In this document: positions 50,620 through 58,319 of the stretch, piece after piece
Layout of the letters: each line of letters opens with the position of its first letter
How positions within the stretch are numbered: position 1 is the first letter of the stretch
NCBI GenBank assembly: GCA_963742725.1
Contig: CAVUMX010000001.1
Coordinates: 1,674,001 to 1,738,000 of the forward strand
Direction of reading: 5' to 3'
Source: CAVVAL01 sp963742725
GTDB lineage: Bacteria > Actinomycetota > Actinomycetes > Mycobacteriales > Cryptosporangiaceae
Length of the DNA stretch: 64,000 nt
The notes under the pieces: generated by a model
Databases searched by the model: none
The model's input: only the letters and a program-made list of their open reading frames with translations
Told to the model about the DNA's origin: nothing
Made by a program: the position numbers and the translations under genes

Positions 50620-51569
50620 GCGCCCAGAATCCCCGCGTACTGGACCGGGTCCACATTGCCCCCGGACACGACGGCCACGTGCTTGCCCGGCGGCAGATCC
50701 CGGAAGAGATAGGCCGCCGTCGTGACGGCGCCGCTGGGCTCGGCGACCAGCCGCGCCTTGCGCGCGAGCACCCGCACCGCCTCGGCGATCTCGTCCTCGG
50801 TGACCGTGACGACCGCGTGCACGTACCGCTTGATGTGCTCCCACGGCTGCTCGCCGACCGATGTCGTGCGCAGGCCGTCGGCCATCGTCCGGTAGGTCTG
50901 CTGGCTCGTCCACGTCACGCGGGCACCCGTCCGGAAACTCTCGGCCGCGTCCCCGGCAAGTTCCGGTTCGACAAGCACGACCTTCGCCTCCGGACGGAGC
51001 ATCGCCAGCGCCGTCGCGGTCCCGGACGACAGTCCCCCGCCGCTGACCGGCACAAGCACGACGTCGACGTCCGGGGCATCCTCGGCGATCTCCAGCCCGA
51101 CCGTGCCCTGGCCGGCGATGATCCGGGCGTCGTCGTACGGCGGGATCAGCACGTACCCATGCTCGGCGACGAGTTTCGCAGAGTAGGTGTCCCGCTCGTC
51201 CGGGTGGACGAGGACAACCTCCGCGCCGTGCGAGCGGGTCAACTCCTGCTTGATCGCCGGGGTCGTGTCGGGCATGACGATCGTGGCCCGGACGCCGGCC
51301 AGCTTCGCGGCGTACGCAACAGCCTGGGCGTGGTTCCCGCTGGAGTGGGCGACGATTCCGCGGCGACGCTCGTCCTCGTCGAGCTGGGCGACGGCATTCA
51401 CCGCGCCACGGATCTTGAACGCGCCGGTGGCCTGCAACGACTCCGGCTTTAGCCACAACGGACGGTCGCGATCGGACCACAGGCACGGCAGCAGCGGCGT
51501 CCGGACGGCGACGTCCTTGATACGGACGGCGGCAGCACGGATGTCGTCGAGAGTCACGAGGTCAGCCAT
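50616..51569 (-). CDS. Threonine ammonia-lyase / serine-threonine dehydratase
   Basis: A 317-residue fold-type II PLP enzyme deaminating threonine or serine to the 2-oxo acid. Motifs are KPESLQATGAFKIRGAVNAV (Schiff-base Lys), HSSGNHAQAVAYAAKLAGV, IVMPDTTPAIKQELTRSHGA and VPVSGGGLSSGTATALA. There is no C-terminal ACT regulatory domain, so it is the short catabolic or unregulated type. ATG 51569 begins ADLVTLDDIRAAA. It lies just downstream of an Lrp-type regulator, which probably controls both enzymes. Confidence 0.9.
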   Translation of the reverse strand: MADLVTLDDIRAAAVRIKDVAVRTPLLPCLWSDRDRPLWLKPESLQATGAFKIRGAVNAVAQLDEDERRRGIVAHSSGNHAQAVAYAAKLAGVRATIVMPDTTPAIKQELTRSHGAEVVLVHPDERDTYSAKLVAEHGYVLIPPYDDARIIAGQGTVGLEIAEDAPDVDVVLVPVSGGGLSSGTATALAMLRPEAKVVLVEPELAGDAAESFRTGARVTWTSQQTYRTMADGLRTTSVGEQPWEHIKRYVHAVVTVTEDEIAEAVRVLARKARLVAEPSGAVTTAAYLFRDLPPGKHVAVVSGGNVDPVQYAGILGA

Positions 51570-51571
51570 GC

Positions 51572-52027
51572 TCACGACTGTATGCCGGCTGCTTGTGCGC
51601 GCCCCTCCCACCGGGTGGACAGCACGACCGTCGTGCGGGTGCGCGCCACGCCGCGGATCCGGTTGACCCGGCCGATCGTGTGCTCCAGCGCCGCCACGTC
51701 GGCCACCCGGACCATGAGCATGAACGACTCCTCGCCGGCGAGGAACCAGCACGCCTCGACCTCAGGTACCTCGTGCAGGGCGGCGGCGATGTCGTCGTGT
51801 TCGGCGCTGTCGGACTGGATGATCCCGATCAGTGCCGTCACACCGAGTCCGAGCGCGGTGGGTTTGACCGCCGCGTGGTAACCGCTGATGACGCCGCTCG
51901 CCTCCAGCTTGCCCACCCGATCATGCACAGCGGGTGCTGACAGGCCTACTTTCCGTGCCAGCTCGGCGTACGTCTCCCGACCGTTCTCGCGCAGCGCGTC
52001 GAGAATCCGCCGGTCAATGTCGTCCAC
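51572..52027 (-). CDS. Lrp/AsnC-family transcriptional regulator
   Basis: A 151-residue regulator. The N-terminal HTH is DDIDRRILDALRENGRETYA, ELARKVGLSAPAVHDRVGKL. The RAM ligand-binding domain follows (VTALIGIIQSDSAEHDDIAA, VEACWFLAGEESFMLMVRVA). AGGAG lies 4 nt before the GTG at 52027, which gives the usual MDDIDRRIL-like start; an ATG at 52039 is the alternative. It ends 2 bp before the threonine dehydratase start on the same strand and probably senses an amino acid to regulate that operon. Confidence 0.9.
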   Translation of the reverse strand: MDDIDRRILDALRENGRETYAELARKVGLSAPAVHDRVGKLEASGVISGYHAAVKPTALGLGVTALIGIIQSDSAEHDDIAAALHEVPEVEACWFLAGEESFMLMVRVADVAALEHTIGRVNRIRGVARTRTTVVLSTRWEGRAQAAGIQS

Positions 52028-52243
52028 AAGTCTCCTCATCTGGGGGGTCCGATGGTTACGGAGCATAACCGTGCCGCAACAGCCCACTCGTGCCCAACCG
52101 TTCTAGTTACACGAGTTCACCCGTTTGCCCTTTGCACCCGATCGGGCGGTGCTCTAATGGCCACCGGATGGCAGCCATACCGCCGAATGGCGCCACAGAC
52201 GAACAGCCGGGCCCCCGCTCCGGCTAGGACGTGAGGGGAAACA

Positions 52244-52453
52244 GTGGAGGTAGGCGAGCGCCTACTCACCCCAGGTGAGGTTGCGGCGCTGTTCCGAGTG
52301 GATCCGAAGACTGTGACGCGCTGGGCAGCGGCAGGACGGATCAGCAGCATCCGTACGCCCGGCGGGCATCGACGGTTCCGGGAATCCGAGGTCAAGGCAC
52401 TGTTAGCCGCGGGCGAGAACGGCTCGGGCTTCCCGGAGGACGACGTCAGCTGA
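52244..52453 (+). CDS. bldC: BldC-type MerR-like DNA-binding protein
   Basis: A 69-residue protein consisting of a single MerR-like winged helix: LLTPGEVAALFRVDPKTVTR, WAAAGRISSIRTPGGHRRFR, ESEVKALLAAGENG. This is the BldC family, which binds as head-to-tail multimers and controls development in Streptomyces. No effector domain is attached. GAGGGG lies 5 nt before the GTG start. It stands divergent from the Lrp gene, with a ~216-bp gap upstream that probably holds its own promoter. Confidence 0.92.
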   Translation: MEVGERLLTPGEVAALFRVDPKTVTRWAAAGRISSIRTPGGHRRFRESEVKALLAAGENGSGFPEDDVS

Positions 52454-52488
52454 CGTGTCGGGCGCCCGCCCCGGCGCCCGGCTCAGAG

Positions 52489-53127
52489 TCACGGATCCAG
52501 CTCACGCGCGGCGCCGAGTTCACCGCGCCAGCGAGTGAAAAGAGTGTGCGGAACGTCGATGGCATCGAGCACCTTGCCCGCGACGAAATCCACCAACTGC
52601 TGCACAGTCGTCGTGCCCGCGTAGAAGCCCGGGCTGGCCGGCAGGACCACCGCACCGGCGTCGTGCAGCGCCAGCATGTGAACCAGCTGTCCCCGTGACA
52701 ACGGTGTCTCCCGCGGCACCACCACCACCGGCCGGCGCTCCTTCAGGTTCACGTCCGCGGCCCGCTGCAACAGATCCTTGCTCAGCCCCAGCGCGATTCC
52801 GGCCACCGCCGACGTGCTCGCCGGCACCACGAGCATCCCGCGCGCCGGGTACGACCCGCTGCTCGGACCGGCCGCCAGATCGCCCGCCGGCCAGTACTCG
52901 ACGTCGTCCCCGGCCAGATCGCGGCCCAGCCAGGCGGCGAGATCGTCCTTCCAGTGGGCGTCGCGGAAGCTCAGGCCCATCTCGTCCAGGATCGTCAGCC
53001 GCGCCGCGCGGGACACGACGAGATCGACCGGCAGCTCGGCGTCGAGGAGCCCGCTCAGAACCGCCCGCGCGTACCCGGTGCCGCTCGCCCCGGAAACCCC
53101 GACAACCCAGGGCCGCCGCTCACTCAT
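52489..53127 (-). CDS. ubiX: UbiX-family flavin prenyltransferase (MqnM-like)
   Basis: A 212-residue enzyme that makes prenyl-FMN for UbiD-type decarboxylases. Family motifs are GVSGASGTGYARAVLSGLLD, LVVSRAARLTILDEMGL, MLVVPASTSAVAGIALGLSK and RRPVVVVPRETPLSRGQLVH. It lies 9 bp downstream of the UbiA-like gene and the UbiD gene follows upstream, so the three serve the late futalosine steps (mqnM, mqnP, mqnL). Confidence 0.93.
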   Translation of the reverse strand: MSERRPWVVGVSGASGTGYARAVLSGLLDAELPVDLVVSRAARLTILDEMGLSFRDAHWKDDLAAWLGRDLAGDDVEYWPAGDLAAGPSSGSYPARGMLVVPASTSAVAGIALGLSKDLLQRAADVNLKERRPVVVVPRETPLSRGQLVHMLALHDAGAVVLPASPGFYAGTTTVQQLVDFVAGKVLDAIDVPHTLFTRWRGELGAARELDP

Positions 53128-53136
53128 CCCTCAACC

Positions 53137-54021
53137 CTACGGGCGGAGGCCCTGGAGGAGGACCAGGTCGGCCAGCGCGAAGGCGAACAGCAGGATGCCG
53201 ATCACCCCGTTGGCAGTGAAGAAGGCCCTGTTCACGCGGGACAGGTCGGTCGGCTTCACGATGCTGTGCTCGTACACCAGTACGCCGGCCGTCAGCCCGA
53301 CCCCGAGGAACCAGAGCCAGCCGAAGCCGGTCAGGACGCCGAACCAGGCGTACAGGACCACGGTGACCACGTGCACCACCCGCGCGGCCCGCAGCGCTCC
53401 GGCGACCCCGAAACGGACAGGCACCGAACGGACGCCGATCCACCGGTCCACCTCGACGTCCTGGCAGGCGTAGATGCAGTCGAACCCGCCGATCCAGGTA
53501 CCGACGGCCAGCCCCAGCACGAGCGCGTCCCAGGACCAGGCGCCGGTGACGCCGATCCACGCGCCGACCGGCGCGATCGCCTGCGCGATGCCCAGGAAGA
53601 CCTGCGGGAAGTCGGTGAAGCGCTTCGCGTACGAGTAGACGACCAGGAAGAACAGCGCGATCGGCGACAGCGCCAGGCACAGCCAACCCAGGGCGGCGAC
53701 GGTCACGAAGAACACCGCCAGCGAGATGCCGAGCCCCACCCACGCCGCGCGCACCGACAGCGCTCCGGTGATCAGCTCGCGCGTCGCCGTACGGGGATTC
53801 TGCGCGTCGATGTGGCGGTCGATGATCCGGTTCGCGGCCATCGCCACCGTCCGGGCCGACACCATCGCCACCGTGACCAGCGCCAACGTGCCCCACTGGA
53901 TGGTCGGCCGCATCGCGGTCAGCGCGGCCACGTACGCGAACGGCAGCGCGAAGATCGAGTGCTCGATCATCACCAACCGCAGAAACACCCGCACCCGCGA
54001 CGGGGCTGTGGCTGTGCTCAT
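53137..54021 (-). CDS. mqnP: UbiA-family prenyltransferase MqnP
   Basis: A 294-residue integral membrane prenyltransferase that adds the isoprenoid tail in the futalosine route. Two Asp-rich motifs mark it: NRIIDRHIDAQNPRTATREL and YACQDVEVDRWIGVRSVPVR. About eight or nine hydrophobic helices are present. Its neighbours are UbiX- and UbiD-type genes, and mqnA/mqnE are in the same window, which favours MqnP over an MenA or other UbiA enzyme. Confidence 0.92.
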   Translation of the reverse strand: MSTATAPSRVRVFLRLVMIEHSIFALPFAYVAALTAMRPTIQWGTLALVTVAMVSARTVAMAANRIIDRHIDAQNPRTATRELITGALSVRAAWVGLGISLAVFFVTVAALGWLCLALSPIALFFLVVYSYAKRFTDFPQVFLGIAQAIAPVGAWIGVTGAWSWDALVLGLAVGTWIGGFDCIYACQDVEVDRWIGVRSVPVRFGVAGALRAARVVHVVTVVLYAWFGVLTGFGWLWFLGVGLTAGVLVYEHSIVKPTDLSRVNRAFFTANGVIGILLFAFALADLVLLQGLRP

Positions 54022-54085
54022 TGGTTCGCTCGCTTCGCGGCGCCTCTATGCGGCGTCGACGCCACCGCGGTGCCGCTCCGCTCGC

Positions 54086-55537
54086 TCACAGGCCGTACTC
54101 CGACCAGCGTTCGGATACCCGCGCGACCACGTCCGGCGTCATCACGCACTCGTCGGGCCAGCCGCCGTCCCGGTGGTACCCCTCGGTCGGGAGCTTGCGG
54201 GTGGCGTCGACGCCGACCTTGCCGCCCCAGAACTGCTGGTACGCGGCGTGGTCGAGGTGGTCGACAGGACCGGACGTCAGCAGCATGTCGTGCGCGTAGT
54301 CGACGTTGCCGAACGCGCGCCAGGCGACCTCGCGGTAGTCGTGCACGTCGCAGTCGGCGTCCACGACGATGATCAGCTTGGACAGCGACAGCAGGTGCGC
54401 GCCCCAGATCGCGTTCATGACCTTCTGGGCCTGCTTGGGGAACCGCTTGTCGATCGAGACGATGCAGCAGTTGTGGAAGACGCCCTCGGCCGGCAGGTCC
54501 ATGTCGACGATGTCGGGGATGAGGATCTTGGTCAGCGGCAGGAAGATGCGCTCGGTGGCCTTGCCGATCGGCCCGTCCTCCTGGGGCGGGCGCCCGACGA
54601 CCACGGTCTGGTAGACGGGGTCGCGCTGCATGGTCATGCAGTCGATCGTCAGCGCGGGGAACGGCTCGACGGGCGTGTAGAAGCCGGTGTGATCACCGAA
54701 CGGCCCTTCGGGCAGCCGCACCCCGGGCTCCAACCAGCCTTCGAGGACGATCTGGGAGTTGGCCGGCACCTGGAGCGGCACGGTGAGGCAGTCCACCATC
54801 TCGACCCGCTCCCGCCGTACGAACCCGGCGAACAGGTACTCGTCGATCTCGGCGGGTAGCGGCGCCGACGCCGCGTACGTCACGGCCGGATCGCACCCGA
54901 ACGCGATCGCCACGGGCAACCGCTCGCCGCGCCGCTCTGCCACGGCGTGGTGCGCCGTCGAGTCCTTGTGGATCTGCCAGTGCATGCCGACGGTGCGCTC
55001 GTCGTGCCGCTGGAGCCGGTACATGCCGAGATTCCGCTGACCCGTTTCCGGGTGCTTCGTGTGGGTGAGCCCGAAGTTCATGAACGGGCCGCCGTCGTCC
55101 GGCCAGGACGTGATCGCGGGGATCCGGTTCAGGTCGACGTCGGCGCCCTTGAGGACGACGTCCTGACAGGGAGCGTTCTTGACCTTCTTCGGCGGGACGT
55201 TCTTGAGCTGCCCGAGCTTGCCGAACGCGTCCTTGAGCCCGGACCAGCCGACCGGCAGCTGGGTCTTGACCAGGTCGCCGATGCGGTCCCCGATCTCGTC
55301 GAGCGAGTCGGCGCCGAGCGCCATGGCCATCCGGCGGTCGGTGCCGAACAGGTTGATCGCGAGCGGCATCTCGCCGCTGGTCGGCTGCTCGAACAGCAGG
55401 CCGGGGCCGCCGTCCCGGACGACCCGCTGCACGATCTCCGTCACTTCGAGGTGCGGGTCGACCGGGGTCTTGATCCGCTTGAGCTCTCCGGCGCGCTCGA
55501 GCTGGGTGATGAAGTCGCGGAGGTCGGCGTACGGCAT
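54086..55537 (-). CDS. ubiD: UbiD-family decarboxylase (MqnL-like)
   Basis: A 483-residue prenyl-FMN-dependent decarboxylase for the late futalosine pathway. Family segments are LRDFITQLERAGELKRIKTP, NFGLTHTKHPETGQRNLGMY, RLQRHDERTVGMHWQIHKD, EGWLEPGVRLPEGPFGDHTG and FYTPVEPFPALTIDCMTMQR; the acid/base Glu-Arg-Glu set falls in these. The ATG at 55537 gives MPYADLRDFI. The 64-bp gap to the UbiA-like gene on its downstream side holds no gene. First gene of the ubiD-ubiA-ubiX set. Confidence 0.93.
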   Translation of the reverse strand: MPYADLRDFITQLERAGELKRIKTPVDPHLEVTEIVQRVVRDGGPGLLFEQPTSGEMPLAINLFGTDRRMAMALGADSLDEIGDRIGDLVKTQLPVGWSGLKDAFGKLGQLKNVPPKKVKNAPCQDVVLKGADVDLNRIPAITSWPDDGGPFMNFGLTHTKHPETGQRNLGMYRLQRHDERTVGMHWQIHKDSTAHHAVAERRGERLPVAIAFGCDPAVTYAASAPLPAEIDEYLFAGFVRRERVEMVDCLTVPLQVPANSQIVLEGWLEPGVRLPEGPFGDHTGFYTPVEPFPALTIDCMTMQRDPVYQTVVVGRPPQEDGPIGKATERIFLPLTKILIPDIVDMDLPAEGVFHNCCIVSIDKRFPKQAQKVMNAIWGAHLLSLSKLIIVVDADCDVHDYREVAWRAFGNVDYAHDMLLTSGPVDHLDHAAYQQFWGGKVGVDATRKLPTEGYHRDGGWPDECVMTPDVVARVSERWSEYGL

Positions 55538-55570
55538 GGAGCCAGTATCGACGCCGCCACGCAGAGACAA

Positions 55571-55607
55571 CACAGCGGCCCCGGGCGGGAGGACCGGGGC
55601 CGCTGTG
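55571..55607 (-). terminator. 14-bp hairpin after the NlpC/P60 gene
   Basis: CACAGCGGCCCCGG (55571-55584) pairs perfectly with CCGGGGCCGCTGTG (55594-55607) around a 9-nt loop. It begins 15 nt past the stop of the NlpC/P60 gene and is followed on the minus strand by TTGTCTCTG. Strong candidate for an intrinsic terminator separating that gene from ubiD. Confidence 0.85.
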
Positions 55608-55622
55608 GTGGGGCGTTCGGAA

Positions 55623-56585
55623 CTAGCTCGGGCGCACGGCCCCGGAGTAGGGCATGACGCTCATGTTGGCGATCTTGACGTTGTCACCCGGTTCCGGCGC
55701 GTGGATCACCTTGCCGTTACCGATGTAGACGCCGTTGTGCGAGATCGGGCTGTAGAAGAACACGATGTCGCCGGGCTGGAGCGCCGACTTGGACACCTTG
55801 GGCTCCTGCGCGTACTGCTGCTTCGCGGAGTGAGGCAGCGAGATGCCGACCTTCCGCCACGAGGCCATCGTCAGGCCGGAGCAGTCGTAGGACCCGGGGC
55901 CATCGGCGCCGAACACGTAGGGCTTACCGACCTGCGCGTGGGCGAACTCCACGACGACCCGGGCACGGCCCTGCGCCGGGCCGTCGTAGACGGGGGCCCG
56001 GTCGCCGCTGCGGCTGGACCGGGGCAGCTGAGACTTGAGCTTGGCGATGTCCCTGTTGAGGATCGTCTTGGTGTCGCGGAGCTTCTTCTCCTGCGCGGCC
56101 TGGTTGGCGACCTCGGCGTCGAGCTTGCGCTTCGCGTCGTCCAGCGGCTTCTTGGCTGCGAGCAGCGCGTCGATGCTGGTGCGCTGGTCGCGGGTGACGA
56201 TGTCGAGCATGGCCATCTGCTCGAGGACGGTCTCGGGCGAGCCGCCGCTGAGCATCACGTTCGCCATGCCCGGGCGCCCGCCGCGGAAGGCGGCGGCGCC
56301 GATGTCGCCGACCTTGGCCTCGTACGCGGACGTCTTGACCTCGAAGGTCTTGATCTGGGCGGTAAGCGTGGCCTGCTTGGCGCGGCTCTGCTTGAGTAAC
56401 TCGAACGCCTCGTTGTACTGCTCGTTGACGGCGTCGAGCTTGGCGCCGAGCGTCTTGATCGAGCGGTCGATGTCGGCTGGGCTGGGCGCGGCTGCGGCGT
56501 TCCCACCGGGAACCATCGTCAGCACGGTGGCGACACAGGCGGCTAAGACAAGGGAACGGCGAGCGAACGTACGGGCGGACTGCAC
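55623..56585 (-). CDS. NlpC/P60 hydrolase, RipA-like (third copy)
   Basis: A 320-residue secreted peptidoglycan hydrolase. Its signal peptide contains RRSLVLAACVATVLTMVPGG. A coiled coil (about 35-190) with KTLGAKLDAVNEQYNEAFEL precedes the NlpC/P60 domain, with catalytic Cys235 in SYDCSGLTMASWRKVG and His in SHNGVYIGNGKVIHAPEPGD. No Pro/Ser tail is present, unlike the two copies at 19-25 kb, and the sequence is more distant. The GTG at 56585 has AAGGAG 10 nt upstream. The long GC-rich leader (about 56586-56740) is discussed separately. Confidence 0.9.
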   Translation of the reverse strand: MQSARTFARRSLVLAACVATVLTMVPGGNAAAAPSPADIDRSIKTLGAKLDAVNEQYNEAFELLKQSRAKQATLTAQIKTFEVKTSAYEAKVGDIGAAAFRGGRPGMANVMLSGGSPETVLEQMAMLDIVTRDQRTSIDALLAAKKPLDDAKRKLDAEVANQAAQEKKLRDTKTILNRDIAKLKSQLPRSSRSGDRAPVYDGPAQGRARVVVEFAHAQVGKPYVFGADGPGSYDCSGLTMASWRKVGISLPHSAKQQYAQEPKVSKSALQPGDIVFFYSPISHNGVYIGNGKVIHAPEPGDNVKIANMSVMPYSGAVRPS

Positions 56586-56757
56586 CGCGAAGGCACTCCT
56601 TACTCCTTCGACCGCCTCCCCGGCCGACGCCCGCAGGCGCCCGACACGGCGGTGGTCGACCGACGCCGTTCGGATGAATGGCGGGCTTCCGGTCAACCGG
56701 GGACCGACTCTAGGTCGTTTTCTCCGCACCGGTCCACTAAGCAAGAGAGATTTAACC

Positions 56758-56786
56758 TTGACTCCGGTGCGTATTGAGGGTATTAC
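56758..56786 (+). promoter_or_regulatory. Near-consensus sigma-70-type promoter
   Basis: TTGACT at 56758-56763 and TATTAC at 56781-56786 are separated by exactly 17 bp. This is one of the best housekeeping-type promoters in the window. It points right toward the 57061 gene and would leave an mRNA leader of roughly 265 nt. Confidence 0.72.
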
Positions 56787-56830
56787 TCACGCTCCGCCGA
56801 GCTGACCGATTCGCACCGTAACGTGAATGC

Positions 56831-56850
56831 CGTTTCCCCAGCGGGAAACG
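56831..56850 (+). promoter_or_regulatory. Perfect 8-bp hairpin in the leader
   Basis: CGTTTCCC (56831-56838) and GGGAAACG (56843-56850) pair perfectly around CAGC. It lies about 40 nt after the predicted transcription start of the promoter at 56758, a position suited to an attenuator or mRNA-stabilising stem. Confidence 0.6.
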
Positions 56851-56989
56851 CCGAGTGAACGGCGTGCACCTTCACGAAACGCGGTGATCTTTGTCTCTCG
56901 AATCCCGTTACCGTTTCCAAGCAGGGCTCGTTGCACTCAGTGTCAGAACGATCACGGAACGCTGCGGCGAGAAGGGTCTGGGGTCACGG

Positions 56990-57061
56990 ATGCGGGACGA
57001 CGACAAACATCAGGGACGACCGGTCAACAAGCACCGCATCACCGCCGACGAGGTGCGGTGA
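56990..57061 (+). CDS. Possible 23-residue leader ORF
   Basis: ATG at 56990, stop TGA at 57059-57061 overlapping the next start (TGATG). The peptide is charged (RDDDKHQGRPVNKHRITADE). Overlap suggests translational coupling to the downstream gene, but the ribosome site is weak (AAGGG lies too far upstream). It may be a regulatory upstream ORF or may not be translated. Confidence 0.35.
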   Translation: MRDDDKHQGRPVNKHRITADEVR

Positions 57062-57297
57062 TGCCCAGCCAGACGCTCGTCACGTTCAGCGAGCCCCTTC
57101 CCGAGGCCACGCCCACCGCCCCGGAGACTCCCGCGGAAGGACCGGATCCGTCCGCCGCGGTCGAGTTCGCGACCCGGGTCCTGACCGGCTGGCACTTCAT
57201 CGCCGAACTGTCCGTGCTCGGGCAGGCCATGTGCGCGTGCGGCCAGCCCTGGGAGTACTGCGAGTACCGGATCCTCGCCCGCCGCTGCGGCCTGTGA
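57061..57297 (+). CDS. Small protein with C-terminal Cys cluster
   Basis: A 78-residue protein. GAGGTG lies before the ATG at 57061. The N-terminal half is acidic and Pro/Ala-rich (EPLPEATPTAPETPAEGPDP). The C-terminus is ordered-looking with four Cys: AMCACGQPWEYCEYRILARR, C-GL. The pattern CxC...C...C could bind a metal or cluster. It converges with ccsB, 7 bp apart. I do not recognise the family. A longer frame upstream to 56827 lacks a ribosome site next to its start. Confidence 0.7.
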   Translation: MPSQTLVTFSEPLPEATPTAPETPAEGPDPSAAVEFATRVLTGWHFIAELSVLGQAMCACGQPWEYCEYRILARRCGL

Positions 57298-57304
57298 AAG
57301 GGCT

Positions 57305-58318
57305 CTAGACGCCCGCGTAGGAGTGCAGGCCTGACGTGATGAGGTTGATCGCGAACAGGTTGATCATCATCGTCACCCAGCCGAGGATCACCACCCACGC
57401 CGCCCGCCGGCCACGCCAGCCAGCCGTGGCCCGGGCGTGCAGGTAGGCCGCGTAGATCACCCAGGAGACGAACGCCCAGGTCTCCTTCGGGTCCCAACCC
57501 CAGTAGCGGCTCCACGCCGCCTCGGCCCAGAGCGCGCCGAGGATGATGCCGACCGTCCAGATGGGGAACGCGATCGCGTGCAGCCGGAACGTCAGCCGCT
57601 CCAGCGTGGCGGCGTCGGGGAGGCGCGGACCGAGCTTCGACGTGGGCTTTCCCGCCGCCAGCCGCTCCTCGTACCGCTGCCGGACCAGGTACAGCGCCGC
57701 CGTCACGAACCCGACCATGAAGATCCCGGACGCCCCGACCATGCACGGGACGTGGATCTCCTTCCAGTACGAGTTCAGGGCCGGCATGAGCGGCGCGGCC
57801 TCGGTGTAGAGCATGCTGCCGGCGATCCCGAGCATCATCAGGACGGTGGCCATGACGAACAGGCCGAGGTGGCGGATCGGGCGGCGGGCCGCCAGCACGA
57901 TCCAGGCCAGGACGCCGACCGCGCAGACGGCCGTGATGAACTCGTACATGTTGCCGAGCGGCGCCCGTCCGGCGGCGACACCGCGCGTCGCGAGGCAGCC
58001 GACATGCAGCAGCCATCCCAGCACCGTGGCAGCGAAGCCGAGCGCGCCGATCCGCGCCGCCATGCCCGTGGACGGCGGCTCCGGCTTCTCGGGCTCGGCG
58101 CCCAGCCGGGCGAGCGTGTCCTCGACGGTCTCCTGCGCGGGGGCCTCGATGGTCGCGGCGCCGACCGTGGCCAGGACCTTGACCTTGCGGACGGTCACCC
58201 CGCCGGCCCGGCCGAACGCGTACTCGATCGCGTACGCGACCATCGCCAGCGCGTAGGCGGCGAGCGCGGCCAGCAGCAGGTTGTCGGAGAGGCTCGCCAG
58301 GCCGGTTTCGACGGGCAT
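57305..58318 (-). CDS. ccsB: Cytochrome c biogenesis protein CcsB (CcsA-type)
   Basis: A 337-residue membrane protein of System II cytochrome c maturation. It carries heme to the apocytochrome together with ResB. The tryptophan-rich heme-binding WWD-type signature is AAWSRYWGWDPKETWAFVSW. Other segments are PLGNMYEFITAVCAVGVLAW and LHAIAFPIWTVGIILGALWA. About eight hydrophobic helices are present, and conserved His residues flank the WWD loop. The ATG at 58318 follows the resB stop by one base. Last gene of the tlpA-ccdA-resB-ccsB operon. Confidence 0.94.
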   Translation of the reverse strand: MPVETGLASLSDNLLLAALAAYALAMVAYAIEYAFGRAGGVTVRKVKVLATVGAATIEAPAQETVEDTLARLGAEPEKPEPPSTGMAARIGALGFAATVLGWLLHVGCLATRGVAAGRAPLGNMYEFITAVCAVGVLAWIVLAARRPIRHLGLFVMATVLMMLGIAGSMLYTEAAPLMPALNSYWKEIHVPCMVGASGIFMVGFVTAALYLVRQRYEERLAAGKPTSKLGPRLPDAATLERLTFRLHAIAFPIWTVGIILGALWAEAAWSRYWGWDPKETWAFVSWVIYAAYLHARATAGWRGRRAAWVVILGWVTMMINLFAINLITSGLHSYAGV

Positions 58319-58319
58319 G

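Larger units (their letters stand above)
56586..57060. other. Divergent control region between NlpC and the small Cys-rich gene
   Basis: A 475-bp region. The left ~150 bp is the GC-rich leader of the NlpC gene, with possible stem-loops but no motif I can match to a riboswitch; it lacks the conserved ydaO (c-di-AMP) core elements I know. The middle (56700-56830) is AT-richer and holds a near-consensus promoter facing right. The right side has a hairpin (56831-56850) and a 23-codon ORF at 56990-57061. Confidence 0.65.

Noticed and set aside
52080..52243. tRNA gene upstream of bldC
   Set aside because: No cloverleaf or TTCGA-type T-loop pairing could be built; region reads as a promoter gap.
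56586..56740. ydaO (c-di-AMP) riboswitch in the NlpC leader
   Set aside because: Leaders of secreted hydrolases often carry it, but the conserved core words I know for this riboswitch are not found; only generic GC-rich stems are seen.
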